Source: PALSA-693 sp963834725 (GTDB lineage Bacteria > Actinomycetota > Acidimicrobiia > Acidimicrobiales > Palsa-688). From it: a DNA stretch of 64,000 bases. The notes below the pieces were generated by a model. That model made no database searches. It saw nothing but the letters and a program-made list of their open reading frames with translations, and was not told the DNA's origin. The stretch is from positions 3,348,001-3,412,000 of the forward strand of contig CAWICN010000001.1 in NCBI GenBank assembly GCA_963834725.1. Direction: 5' to 3'. The position numbers and the translations under genes are program-made. This document shows positions 45,764 through 54,834 of the stretch, piece after piece. Positions within the stretch are counted from its first letter, which is position 1. Every line of letters begins with the position of its first letter.

Positions 45764-46891
45764 TCACGCCTCGTAGGCGAGCTCCTCGGTGGTGTGTTCG
45801 CCCAGGCGGGGCGCCGACGCCCATTGCCACCAGTCGTGGTTGACGCGGAAGGGAGCTCCCGGACCGGTCAGCGGGCCGAGATCCGGATGGTTGTCGACCC
45901 GCCAGAACCCCGCTTTGCCGAGGTGGGGGTCCGTGAGGAGATCGGCGACGGTGTTGACCGGCGTGATCGGGATGCCTCGACGCTGGCCCTCGACGAACAG
46001 GTCGAGCTTCGTGTGCGAGCGGGTCAGCGCCTCTGTGCAGTCGTCGATGAAATCGGACACCTCCCACCGCACGCGCAGGTCCACGAACGCCTCCTCGAGC
46101 ACGGCCTCCATGCCCGTCTCCTCGGCGATCCAGCGGGCCATCGCCCGCCAGTGCGCGGGCTGCAGGACGAGGAACGACACGAACCCGTCGGCGCAGGGGT
46201 AGAGCCCCCACGGCCGGGTCGTGTTGCGGCGGTTGCCCCCCCGCACCCGGGGGATGCGGTCGTCGAGCCACATCGGCACCCCCACCTCGGGGGCGAGCGT
46301 CAAGCAGCACTCCTCGATAGAGATGTCCGCCACCTGTCCGCGACCGGTGCGCCGCGCCGCCCGTAGGCCGAGCAGGGCGGCGTTGAGGGCGTACAGGGAG
46401 GTGAGGTGCGCGGCGAACTGCACCGGCGCGGCGACGCCGAGCGGCGGGCGGTCGGGGAAACCGAGGGTGTAGGCGACGCCAGCGGACGACCAGCCGATCA
46501 GCTCCGAGCCGTTCCAGTGCCGGCGCGGCCCGGTGAGCCCGAACGGGCTCACCGCAACCACCACCTGTCGGTCGTGCGCCGGCTTCGGGTCGTCGTGCGC
46601 CGGATCGACGTCGCCGATCAGGACGTCGGCCGAGGCGACGAGGCGGGCGTGCTCGGGGGTGCCCGCCTCGGCTATGACCGAGCGCTTGCCCTGTCCGAAG
46701 AACGCCCACCACAGCGAGGCCTCCGGGCCCTGGTGGCCCGGTGCAAACGGGGGCAGGTGACGGAGCACGTGCCCACCCGGCGGCTCGACGACGACGACGT
46801 GGGCGCCGAGGGCGGCCCACATCCGGGTGGCGTACGCGCCGGTGAGGCCCGCCGTCTCAACGACCCGCACACCTGTCCAGGGGCCGCCCAT
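45764..46891 (-). CDS. CaiB/BaiF CoA-transferase, partner 2
   Basis: A 375-residue family III CoA-transferase with GVRVVETAGLTGAYATRMWAALGAHVVVVEPPGG at the N-terminus, ISPFG-like VVAVSPFGLTGP, the active-site region GRGQVADISIEECC (Asp in ADIS) and NRRNTTRPWGLYPCADGFVSF. The ATG at 46891 overlaps the TGA of the preceding transferase (ATGA), so the two are translationally coupled and may act as a heteromer. CoA donor and acceptor are unknown. Confidence 0.9.
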   Translation of the reverse strand: MGGPWTGVRVVETAGLTGAYATRMWAALGAHVVVVEPPGGHVLRHLPPFAPGHQGPEASLWWAFFGQGKRSVIAEAGTPEHARLVASADVLIGDVDPAHDDPKPAHDRQVVVAVSPFGLTGPRRHWNGSELIGWSSAGVAYTLGFPDRPPLGVAAPVQFAAHLTSLYALNAALLGLRAARRTGRGQVADISIEECCLTLAPEVGVPMWLDDRIPRVRGGNRRNTTRPWGLYPCADGFVSFLVLQPAHWRAMARWIAEETGMEAVLEEAFVDLRVRWEVSDFIDDCTEALTRSHTKLDLFVEGQRRGIPITPVNTVADLLTDPHLGKAGFWRVDNHPDLGPLTGPGAPFRVNHDWWQWASAPRLGEHTTEELAYEA

Positions 46892-48204
46892 CACGCCCCG
46901 TCCGGGGCGCGGAGACCGAGCGCTGGCGCGTAGTCGATGTAGGGGCGCCGCAGCGTGATGTCCCGGTGCGCGACGTCGCACGCCGCTCCGCTCTGGAGGA
47001 GGCCGGCGACCTCCTCGTCAGACAGCCCCGCGTGTTGGGTAAGCATCTCGACGGTGTCCTGCCCCAGGCTGGGTCCGCCGCGCCACCACCGCCCCGGGGT
47101 TCCCGACAGCCGGATGGGGTGGCCGCCGAAGAGGTCTCCGTCCGGAAAGCGTTGCGACCCGACGAACTCGAACCAGTGCCGGTCTCGCACCTGCGGGTCG
47201 TGCAGCACGCCGACGCCGTCGTGTACCTCGTGGGCCGCGATCCGGTGTTCCTGCAGCAGGGTGGCGACCTCGGCGCCCGAGCGGCACGCCGTCCAGGCCG
47301 CGATGCGCTCGTCGAGCAGGTCGTGGTGCTCGAGGCGCCCGTCGACGGTGGCGAAGCGGTCGTCGCCGGCCAGTCCGCCACCCACCAGGGACGCCAGCGC
47401 CCTCCACTGGTCGTCGCAGGCCACGGTGACGGCGACCCACTCGTCGCTGCCCCGGCAGGGGTAGCAGCCCTGCGGCGCGAGCCACGCCAGCCGGTTGCCG
47501 TTGCGCTCAGGGGCCCGGCCGGTGAGCGAGTTGTCCAGCAGGAACGGCCCGAGCGCCGACACGGTTGTCTCGAATTGGGAAATGTCGACGTAGCTGCCCT
47601 CGCCCGTGTGATCCCGGTGCTCCAGCGCGGTCAGGACCGCGGCGACGGCGTGCAGGCCGGCGAAGTAATCAGGAGGGGCGATGGTCGCGATGCCGGCCGG
47701 CTGCTGGTCGGGGTACCCGGTGAGCGCGTCCAGGCCGCCGAGCGGGGCCTGGTTGGGTCCCCACGCCAGGAACTCGTAGTAGGGGAGGTCGGGCTCGGAG
47801 CCGAACCCGGGCATGGCCAGGTAGACGATCCGCGGGTTAACCGCGGCGACCTCCTCATAGGCGAGTCCCAGGCTCCGTACGGCCGGCGTTGTGTAGTTGG
47901 TGACGAACACATCGGACGCCGCCAGCAGGGCGAGCGCCGCCCGGCGGCCGTCGGGGTGTTTCAGGTCGAGGCCGACGGATCGTTTGTTAGCTCCCATCTC
48001 GCCGAGGTACGGCGTGGTGTCCATAACCACCTCGGGACCTGCCTCGGCCGCCCATGCCGAGCCGAACAGTCGGGCCACATCCGGGTTCCCCCGTGACTCC
48101 AGCTTCATCACCGTGGCCCCGTGGAACGCGAGGGTCCGCGTGCAGCTAGGCCCGGCGATCGCGATGGAGAGCTCCACGACCGATATATCGTCCAAGACGC
48201 CCAC
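46891..48204 (-). CDS. CaiB/BaiF CoA-transferase, partner 1
   Basis: A 437-residue enzyme starts at GTG 48204 behind GGGGGAAATC; further upstream in-frame sequence has no family similarity. Motifs are VVELSIAIAGPSCTRTLAFHGATVMKLE, NKRSVGLDLKHPDGRRAAL, GSYVDISQFETTVSALG (active Asp in VDIS) and NRLAWLAPQGCYPC. Its stop overlaps the next gene start. A DUF2889 gene lies divergently 281 bases away. Confidence 0.9.
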   Translation of the reverse strand: MGVLDDISVVELSIAIAGPSCTRTLAFHGATVMKLESRGNPDVARLFGSAWAAEAGPEVVMDTTPYLGEMGANKRSVGLDLKHPDGRRAALALLAASDVFVTNYTTPAVRSLGLAYEEVAAVNPRIVYLAMPGFGSEPDLPYYEFLAWGPNQAPLGGLDALTGYPDQQPAGIATIAPPDYFAGLHAVAAVLTALEHRDHTGEGSYVDISQFETTVSALGPFLLDNSLTGRAPERNGNRLAWLAPQGCYPCRGSDEWVAVTVACDDQWRALASLVGGGLAGDDRFATVDGRLEHHDLLDERIAAWTACRSGAEVATLLQEHRIAAHEVHDGVGVLHDPQVRDRHWFEFVGSQRFPDGDLFGGHPIRLSGTPGRWWRGGPSLGQDTVEMLTQHAGLSDEEVAGLLQSGAACDVAHRDITLRRPYIDYAPALGLRAPDGA

Positions 48205-48485
48205 GATTTCCCCCGATGGTCGACGAGCACAGTCAGCATGCCACGACCGGGGTCGCCGCGCATCGATGTCCGCCGCGCCGCGGTCCTCAGACGCGCCCCC
48301 GGCGGCGCTGGCCGGCTGGTGACACCTGGCTGGCAGCAGGAGGGGCGACAGGCCTATCGACGGTGGCCGGGTTGCCGAGGGAGCCGGCGCCGGCACGCCC
48401 CACCGGGACGACACGGCCCCCGCTTGGTCCCCGGCGAGTGCTGCTTGGTAGCCTTTCCCGGTACGTCGTGACGAGAGGGTACCGG

Positions 48486-49166
48486 GTGGACACCACGCAG
48501 GCGATCAACCATGACATTGACGACTTTCATGACGCCGACAGCTCGCCGGACGAGGAGCTTCTGCACGACCGGACGTACCGGGTCCGCGCCTACCGGCGGT
48601 CCCCGGACCAGATCCGCATCCGCGGGATGGTCCGCGATATCAAGCCCATGATCATGCCGGTCGAGACGGGGCGAGGTCCGATAGAGGTCCACCACATGAT
48701 CGTCGATCTGATCGTCGACTACCCCGAGATGATCATCAGCGAGGTCGACGTCGAATTCGCGACCAACCCACACGGGGGCTGCCCGGCGATCACGCCGAGG
48801 TACCAGAACCTCGTCGGCCTCCCGGTGACCCGGGGGTATATCGACAAGGTACGGCAGCTCTTCGGCGGCCCCCGCGGGTGCACGCACACCACTGCGCTCC
48901 TTCTCGCCATGGGCCCGGTCGCCACCCAGGCGATGACGTCAATGGAGATGCGCGGCCGTCAACCGGGCGACTGGGACCGGCCGGACCGCCAGGGCGACTG
49001 GGGCCGGCCGGACCGCCAGTTCAACGTCGCCCGCATGATCAACACCTGTCACTTCTGGTCCGAGGACGGCGAGGCGATCGCGCTGGTCCGCGCCGGCAAA
49101 CACCCGGGGCGGCCCCGCTGGCTCGACGTCGGCGCGACCGATCCCGCCGATGCGCCCGACCAGTAG
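48486..49166 (+). CDS. DUF2889 family protein
   Basis: A 226-residue protein starts at GTG 48486 behind GAGAGGG. The DUF2889 core reads IRIRGMVRDIKP, HHMIVDLIVDYPEMIISEVDVEFATNPHGGCP, LPVTRGYIDKVRQLFGGPRGCTHTTALLLAMGP. The conserved Cys/His (GCPA, GCTHTT) could bind a metal or substrate. Residues 161-178 are a 9-residue tandem repeat (GDWxRPDRQ twice). DUF2889 genes often lie in CoA-linked degradation clusters, which fits here. The activity is unknown. Confidence 0.85.
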   Translation: MDTTQAINHDIDDFHDADSSPDEELLHDRTYRVRAYRRSPDQIRIRGMVRDIKPMIMPVETGRGPIEVHHMIVDLIVDYPEMIISEVDVEFATNPHGGCPAITPRYQNLVGLPVTRGYIDKVRQLFGGPRGCTHTTALLLAMGPVATQAMTSMEMRGRQPGDWDRPDRQGDWGRPDRQFNVARMINTCHFWSEDGEAIALVRAGKHPGRPRWLDVGATDPADAPDQ

Positions 49167-49208
49167 TGGAACGACCCGGCCGCTCCTCCTCTAATCCGCC
49201 TACACCTT

Positions 49209-51242
49209 TCAGATGGCGCGTGCGGCGGCTAAAGCTCGGCGGGCCGGAACGACCTCGGCCGCGAAGTCGTTGAGAAGCTTCGAGAGGTCGGGGTACTGCT
49301 CTGGGGACCACCCTTCGAGGAGGTTCTCGAGTCGGTTTCGGACGCTGGCCAGCAGCGTGTCAGCAATGGCGGTTCCGCTCTCGGTCAGTTCGACCGAGCT
49401 GTCTCGTGTATCACCTTCGGCTGAGCGGGTGAGGAGGCCCTTCTCCGTCAGACTGGTAAGGGTCGACCGGACCGCTTCGGGGGACGCCCCGCTTCGTTCG
49501 CGGAGGACGCGGGGACTGTTGTGGCCGCGCCGGACCTGGGTGAGCGCCCAACATTCGTTGAGGGGGAGATCTATCCCGGCTTCGGTGGCGACCCGTTCAA
49601 GGTACGCCCGCATGTTTTGTCGCCCCACCAGAACGCCCAGGGCCCGGACAATCTCGGCGCGGGAATCGTCGCCTCGGGGCATGGCGAAAGACCCGCCCAG
49701 ATCTTCGGCGGTGACGGTGGTGCGCATGGGTTTTTCTTGAATGAACCACGACGCCACGAAGGCGGCGATGGATACGAAGCCAGCGACCCTGAACGCCTTG
49801 TCGAGCGCCGCTGAGTAGGCCTGGAGGAAGGCCGAGTGGGCGGCCGGGGGCAGGCGGGCCAAGGCGGCCGCGGAGAAGTGCGAGGTATTGAGCTGCCCTT
49901 TGGGAGCATGGGGGAACGCCCGGTAGAGTTGGGCTGCCAGTTCGGAGGCGAAGACGGTTCCAACCACGGCGGTACCGAGCGAACTTCCGATGTTCCTGAA
50001 CAGCGTGTTCCCTGAGGTGGCTACGCCCAGATCCTGGTAGCTGACCGAGTTCTGGACGGCCACCACCAGCACCTGCATGACGAGCCCGATGCCGAACCCG
50101 GCGACAAACATCGAGCTCACCGCGGCGGCGGTGGACGAATGCGGGGACAAGCGGGATAAGAGAAATAGCCCCAGGGTCATCACGGCGGTCCCCACGATCG
50201 GAAACAGCCGGTACCTGCCGGTACGCGACACGATCAGCCCGCCGGCGATCGAGGTCAAAAGGAGCCCGGCCATCAGCGGCAAAATCTGGAGGCCGGACGT
50301 GGTCGGCGAGTCGCCCCGCACGACCTGGTAGTAGAGGGGCAGGAACGTTATGGCTCCGAACATGGCGAAACCCACCAGCAGGGCCACCACCCCGGCGGCC
50401 GCGAAGATCCGATCGCGGAGCAGCCGGGGCGGGAATACCGGTTCAGCAACGCGTCGCTCGACATAGAGGAACATGCTGATGGCAGCCATAGTGACCGCGG
50501 CCAAGATGATGATCGGCGCCGAGCCCCAAGGATAGGTCGTCCCCCCCAGGGTCACCATCAGCACCAACGCCACCAGCCCGAGCGACAACAGAGCTGTTCC
50601 CACGTAGTCGATCGAGTGATGAGCGCGGGCCGCGCCCGTGGGCAGGGTCACCGTCAACGCGATGATGGCCAGCGCACCGATGGGCAGATTCACATAGAAG
50701 ATCCACCGCCACGACAAGTTGGTGGTGATGGCGCCTCCAATGAGGGGGCCCACGACGGTGGCGAACCCGAACACCGCACCAAAGACGCCCTGGTACCGGC
50801 CCCGGCGGCGCGGCGCCACCACGTCGCCGATGGCCGCCTGGGCGCTGACCATCAATCCGCCGCCACCGAGCCCTTGCACTGCCCGGAACGCCACCAGCTC
50901 CACGAAGCTGGTACTCAGCCCGCAAAGCGCCGAGCCCACCAGAAAGATAATCAGACCGACTTGCAACACGATCCGCCGACCAAACAGATCGCCCATTTTG
51001 CCGTACAGGGGCACCACCACGGTCTGGGCCAACAAATAGGCTGTGGCCACCCAGGAAATGTGATTCAGGCCGCCCAGGTCACCAGCGATCGTCGGCAGGG
51101 CCGTCGCCACGATCGTCGAGTCCAACGCCGCCATGAGCATCACCAACATCAAACCGATAAACACGGCGGCCAGATCGCGGCCATGCAACTCTTTTACTGG
51201 CTCTACCGATTCACCTGGAACCGCAACCTCGCCGCCGCTCAT
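49209..51242 (-). CDS. DHA2-type MFS exporter fused to a MarR-like winged helix
   Basis: A 677-residue protein. Residues about 20-520 form a 14-helix MFS exporter: motif A GKMGDLFGRR, motif C GVFGAVFGFATVVGPLIGG, LDSTIVATALPTIAGDLG at helix 1. From about 560 a soluble C-terminus contains CWALTQVRRGHNSPRVLRERSGASPEAVRSTLTSLTEKGLLTRSAEGDTRDSSVELTESG, a MarR-like winged-helix pattern. The start is ATG 51242. DHA2 pumps export drugs or lipids. A transporter carrying its own DNA-binding-like domain could link substrate sensing to regulation; that is inference. Confidence 0.9.
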   Translation of the reverse strand: MSGGEVAVPGESVEPVKELHGRDLAAVFIGLMLVMLMAALDSTIVATALPTIAGDLGGLNHISWVATAYLLAQTVVVPLYGKMGDLFGRRIVLQVGLIIFLVGSALCGLSTSFVELVAFRAVQGLGGGGLMVSAQAAIGDVVAPRRRGRYQGVFGAVFGFATVVGPLIGGAITTNLSWRWIFYVNLPIGALAIIALTVTLPTGAARAHHSIDYVGTALLSLGLVALVLMVTLGGTTYPWGSAPIIILAAVTMAAISMFLYVERRVAEPVFPPRLLRDRIFAAAGVVALLVGFAMFGAITFLPLYYQVVRGDSPTTSGLQILPLMAGLLLTSIAGGLIVSRTGRYRLFPIVGTAVMTLGLFLLSRLSPHSSTAAAVSSMFVAGFGIGLVMQVLVVAVQNSVSYQDLGVATSGNTLFRNIGSSLGTAVVGTVFASELAAQLYRAFPHAPKGQLNTSHFSAAALARLPPAAHSAFLQAYSAALDKAFRVAGFVSIAAFVASWFIQEKPMRTTVTAEDLGGSFAMPRGDDSRAEIVRALGVLVGRQNMRAYLERVATEAGIDLPLNECWALTQVRRGHNSPRVLRERSGASPEAVRSTLTSLTEKGLLTRSAEGDTRDSSVELTESGTAIADTLLASVRNRLENLLEGWSPEQYPDLSKLLNDFAAEVVPARRALAAARAI

Positions 51243-51328
51243 CGGCCCTCCCACCCGGTTGTCTGTGGGACATCTAAGCAGCCGGCGGGACCTGATCGCC
51301 GCTGCGGGTCTGGTGGTGCCCCGGCCAC

Positions 51329-52018
51329 TCAGGCGGAACGGTCGATGGCCTCCCAGCGGGGTGGGTTTCGTTGGACCTGTCGCAGCACGCCGGCGTCTTC
51401 AAGGTCGTCGATAGCGGTACCAATGTCGGCCGTGGTATTCACCACGCCGGCACCGAGTGCGGCGCTCAGGGCCTCACTGGCACTGAAGGGGTGGATGGTC
51501 CCCAACGGACGCAAGACGTCCGCTAGACGGGCCAACTCGGGATCGGATAGCTCCGAATGGTGGCGAGACTCGAGTGGCAGACGCAGGTGCTGCGCCTGGA
51601 GGAAGCCCTTCTGCTCCTCGTGCATGTCGTCCGGAAGATGCTCGAACCAGTCAGCGGCGGCTGGCTTGGGGTGGAACCTCCCGGCCGACGACGCCGTCAA
51701 GTGAACCATAAAGGCCAGACCGACCGGCCAACCCTGGCCACCGTGGAGATAGCCGGGGTACTCGACGTAACCGAGGAAACGATCGATGGCCACCTCGACC
51801 CCTAACTCGTCTTGCGCGACTCGCGACACCGTGTCAGTCAGACGCTCCCCGAAACGTACGGTGCCACCCGGAATGTGCCAGAGCCCCTTCCACGGGCCTG
51901 CTTCGGGGCGGGTCAGCAGGACGCCGTCGAGGAAGACAACGACGACCTCGACCCGGAGACGGGGCACCCTCGCATAGATTCGCTCGTACTCGGCTTGGGA
52001 TAAAGGCTCAGACGTCAT
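51329..52018 (-). CDS. Nudix hydrolase with C-terminal winged-helix extension
   Basis: A 229-residue protein. The Nudix box spans about 51-73 (GGTVRFGERLTDTVSRVAQDELGV) and departs from the REUxEE consensus (RVAQDE), as in GDP-mannose mannosyl hydrolase-like members. The last about 70 residues (SASEALSAALGAGVVNTTADIGTAIDDLEDAGVLRQVQR) look like a small winged helix. It may hydrolyse a nucleotide sugar or act as a ligand-sensing regulator. Confidence 0.8.
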   Translation of the reverse strand: MTSEPLSQAEYERIYARVPRLRVEVVVVFLDGVLLTRPEAGPWKGLWHIPGGTVRFGERLTDTVSRVAQDELGVEVAIDRFLGYVEYPGYLHGGQGWPVGLAFMVHLTASSAGRFHPKPAAADWFEHLPDDMHEEQKGFLQAQHLRLPLESRHHSELSDPELARLADVLRPLGTIHPFSASEALSAALGAGVVNTTADIGTAIDDLEDAGVLRQVQRNPPRWEAIDRSA

Positions 52019-52239
52019 GCCCCAAGCGTAGGTGCCGTTGGGGTCCTGCCTATCCTCTACGCTTCCTGTGTGTCAGAGGTGACGAGGTGGTCGAGGCGCT
52101 CGAGGGTCTGGACACCTCAACACGCACCGGGCGGGGCCAACGGCAGCGCTCAGTGACGTGACCCCCGTCGCCGTCGCTCGTCGAAGCGGCGGCAGCACGC
52201 CGCCGCACCAAGCCTTGCTGGTCATAACCACCTTTTCTT
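52019..52239. other. 221-bp intergenic stretch
   Basis: It lies between the 5' end of the Nudix gene and the 3' end of the SGNH gene, both on the minus strand. I see no gene here. It probably contains the Nudix promoter. Confidence 0.5.
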
Positions 52240-53385
52240 TCAATCGAACAGAGCGAGGTCGATGACGTCAGCCATATGGCAATAGCCGGCGTCGCTCGGG
52301 TGCAAACCGTCGCCGCAATCCCATTTCGCCGCCATCTGGGTCGGCATTTCCGGGTCGCGCACCGCTGCGTCGAAATCGGCCACTCCATCGAAGGCACCGC
52401 CACTACGGATCCACTCGTTGACGGCCACCCGGTGCCTCTCGCGCGTTGGGTTCCAAGCGTTCGTCATGAAAGTCTCGTTGCCAAACGGGGTCAGCGTCGC
52501 CCCGATGATTCTGACGCCGGCGCTGTGCGCCCGCATCGCCATCTGCTTGAGGCCAGCGATCATCTGCTCGCCCGTCACCTCCTCCTCGGGCTTGGCCCAG
52601 CGGTTGCGCAGGTCGTTGGTGCCGAGCATGACGATGACGTGCGTGACACCCGGCTGTGCCAGCACGTCGCGATCGAAGCGCCTGAGGCCGCTGTCGCCGC
52701 GAAGATCGTGCAGGATGCGGTTGCCGCCGAGCCCGTTGTTCATCACTCCGATCGACCGCCCGTCTGACGCGACCAGGCGGCGCGCCAGCTGGTCGGGCCA
52801 GCGGCAGAAGGCGTCGATGGTTGAGATATTGCCGTCGGTCAGTGAGTCGCCAAGCGCCACCACGCCGCGCGCCTCGGCCGGCGCCAGCACGTCGACTCCG
52901 CACAGAAAGAACCACTGATCGGTCAGGTTGCCAACCGGCATCACCGTTTCCTGGGCGAAGTTACCCGGCGGGGAGACATAGTTGGTCTGCCGGGCATAGC
53001 GACCGGTGATCTGAAAAGCGGGCAGCACCTCGCCGGGCAGGTAGATGCTGACGCTGAGGTCGACGAGCGGCTTCACCTCGATCTCAACCGGGTCGCTGAA
53101 GGCGACCGCGCCGGCGGCGATCGCGATGGCACCCTCGCCGCCGAAGGTCAGCTTGCGGTCGGAGCCCGCCACGATTGCCGACCCCTTGTCGCGCCGGGCC
53201 ACGCGGACGGCGCCGATCTGGATGGGCCGGTTGCCGTAGGCGTTCGAGAGCCGCACCCTGAGCCGCTCGCCGCCGACGCTGACGCGCGGGTTGAGGCGGA
53301 TCGTGTGGTTGGTGAAGCCGGCGAAGCCCTCGGCCTGGGCGGGGGCCGCCGCCCAGGTGCCGACCCACTTAACACCATCCTGCAT
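52240..53385 (-). CDS. SGNH/GDSL-family esterase
   Basis: A 381-residue hydrolase starts at ATG 53385. An N-terminal beta-rich domain (residues 30-165) precedes the SGNH core: block I ALGDSLTDG with Ser181, block II Gly and Asn in NGLGGNRIL, block III GTNDLRN, and the catalytic Asp359/His362 in DGLHPSDAGY. It resembles secreted carbohydrate esterases, but no signal peptide is visible from this start. Longer in-frame upstream sequence is rich in Arg and lacks similarity. Confidence 0.85.
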   Translation of the reverse strand: MQDGVKWVGTWAAAPAQAEGFAGFTNHTIRLNPRVSVGGERLRVRLSNAYGNRPIQIGAVRVARRDKGSAIVAGSDRKLTFGGEGAIAIAAGAVAFSDPVEIEVKPLVDLSVSIYLPGEVLPAFQITGRYARQTNYVSPPGNFAQETVMPVGNLTDQWFFLCGVDVLAPAEARGVVALGDSLTDGNISTIDAFCRWPDQLARRLVASDGRSIGVMNNGLGGNRILHDLRGDSGLRRFDRDVLAQPGVTHVIVMLGTNDLRNRWAKPEEEVTGEQMIAGLKQMAMRAHSAGVRIIGATLTPFGNETFMTNAWNPTRERHRVAVNEWIRSGGAFDGVADFDAAVRDPEMPTQMAAKWDCGDGLHPSDAGYCHMADVIDLALFD

Positions 53386-53465
53386 GACCAATCCCGCCCT
53401 CCGGGTTTTTGAAGATGGTGCCGTCGCGCCGGCCCGCCTGCAAGGATCTGGTACCTCAGGGCCCG

Positions 53466-53708
53466 ATGTTATTCTCTCTTGGCGAATGTCGAAATGGTTC
53501 AGACGCCAAGCTGTCCTCACGCTCCGGGGTGCCCAAGACGGTGGACGGGCGCGTCGTGGCCGCCGGCACCCGGGCCGCCCCGATCCTCGATCCAAGGGAC
53601 ACCCTCGAGCGTTACGCCGGCATCGCCTACGGCACCACCGGCCGGCCGCCAGAGCGGAGGCGGATCCTGACGTTGGGCGAGGAACGCGACACCAGTGGTA
53701 CGGGATAA
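53466..53708 (+). CDS. small protein of unknown function preceding the selenoprotein locus
   Basis: An 80-codon frame (ATG 53466 to TAA 53706-53708) shows strongly biased GC third positions in its second half (RVVAAGTRAAPILDPRDTLERYAGIAYGTTG). It overlaps the start of the next gene by 14 bases, which would fit translational coupling. There is no known domain, and the first 20 codons are less coding-like, so the true start may be GTG 53529. Confidence 0.4.
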   Translation: MLFSLGECRNGSDAKLSSRSGVPKTVDGRVVAAGTRAAPILDPRDTLERYAGIAYGTTGRPPERRRILTLGEERDTSGTG

Positions 53709-54819
53709 CAGTTCGCACCGCGTTGCCGCAGAGCTAGCCGGACTCCAGCCGGTCGAAGAGCCAGGCTCTGGTGAGCGGGTGCTGGAAGCAACGTTCGACC
53801 TGGTCGACGACGACGCGGTGCAGGCGACCTTCCGCGAACGGGGCTGGACTGACGGGCTGCCCATAGTGGCACCCACCCCGCAACGGGTTGAGGCCATGCT
53901 CGACTGGTCGGGCTACTCCGCCGATCAGGTTGTCGGTGTCGAACGGGTCAAGAATCGGGCCCTCACCGCGCAGAAAATCGCCATCAACGCGGTGATGGCG
54001 GGGTGCCTGGCGCCCGACTTCCCGGTGGTGGCGACGGCCGTGCAGGCGCTCTGCGAGGAGCAGGTGCTCGTCCACGGGGCGACGGCGTCGACTGCGGGCT
54101 GCGCCATCCTGCTCATCGTCAACGGGCCGATCCGCCGGCTGCTCGGGATGTCCTCGGCCCACTCGGCGTTGGCGGGGCCAGACCGGGCCTCGGTGTGCAT
54201 CGGCCGTGCGGTCCGGCTGGTGTTGAGGAACCTGCTCGAGGCTCGGCCCGGCGAGCTCGACCGGTCGACCATCGGTCATCCGGGAAAGCTGTCCTGGTGC
54301 GTGGCCGAGGACGAAGAAGGGGGCCGTCCCTGGTTGCCGCTGGGGGTGGAACGGGGAATGGCGGCCGACGTCTCGTCGGTCACCGTGCTCGCTGCCTCCG
54401 GTCCCCGTCAGGTTATGAACGAGTGGACGACCGACCCTCATGAACTGGCCACTACCTACGTTGCGGAAATCAAGGCGTCGATGCTGCACTACTCGATCTG
54501 GCCGGGTAACTACGTGCTGGTCGTCCCGCCCCAATCCCGTCAGGCGTTCCACGCCGCCGGATGGTCGAAGGCCGATCTGCGCGAGTACGTCTTCGAGCGC
54601 GCCCGGGTCTCCCGGTCGGAGTGGGAGCAGGTCGGGAAGGGGGCGGTCGTCAGCGACGGCAACCGCGACAACCGGCACGCCGCGCTCAATGGTCCCGAGG
54701 ACCTCTTGATCGTTTCCGCCGGCGGGGACGCGGGCGGCTTCGCCGCCATCATCCCTCCGTGGTTCGGCCCGAAATCGGGCGCGGTCACCGCGGCCGTGGG
54801 TGTGTGCGTCGACTGCTGA
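53695..54819 (+). CDS. uncharacterised 374-residue protein, partner of the UGSC selenoprotein
   Basis: It starts at GTG 53695, or possibly at a later GTG near 53779 (VLEATFDLVDDDAVQATF). The protein is soluble and alpha/beta, with GWTDGLPIVAPTPQRVEAML, KNRALTAQKIAINAVMAGCLAPDFPVVATAV, NGPIRRLLGM, YVLVVPPQSRQAFHAAGWSKADLREYVFERARVS, LLIVSAGGDAGGFAAIIPPWFGPKSGAVTAAV. It ends with GVCVDC. A short spacer of 15 bases holding GAGGAG leads into the selenoprotein start, so the two are surely co-transcribed. I do not recognise a named enzyme. The WTDGLPIVxPT opening suggests a conserved family that co-occurs with UGSC proteins. A shared reaction is likely but unproven. Confidence 0.75.
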   Translation: MVRDNSSHRVAAELAGLQPVEEPGSGERVLEATFDLVDDDAVQATFRERGWTDGLPIVAPTPQRVEAMLDWSGYSADQVVGVERVKNRALTAQKIAINAVMAGCLAPDFPVVATAVQALCEEQVLVHGATASTAGCAILLIVNGPIRRLLGMSSAHSALAGPDRASVCIGRAVRLVLRNLLEARPGELDRSTIGHPGKLSWCVAEDEEGGRPWLPLGVERGMAADVSSVTVLAASGPRQVMNEWTTDPHELATTYVAEIKASMLHYSIWPGNYVLVVPPQSRQAFHAAGWSKADLREYVFERARVSRSEWEQVGKGAVVSDGNRDNRHAALNGPEDLLIVSAGGDAGGFAAIIPPWFGPKSGAVTAAVGVCVDC

Positions 54820-54834
54820 CTGCGAGGAGTCCTC

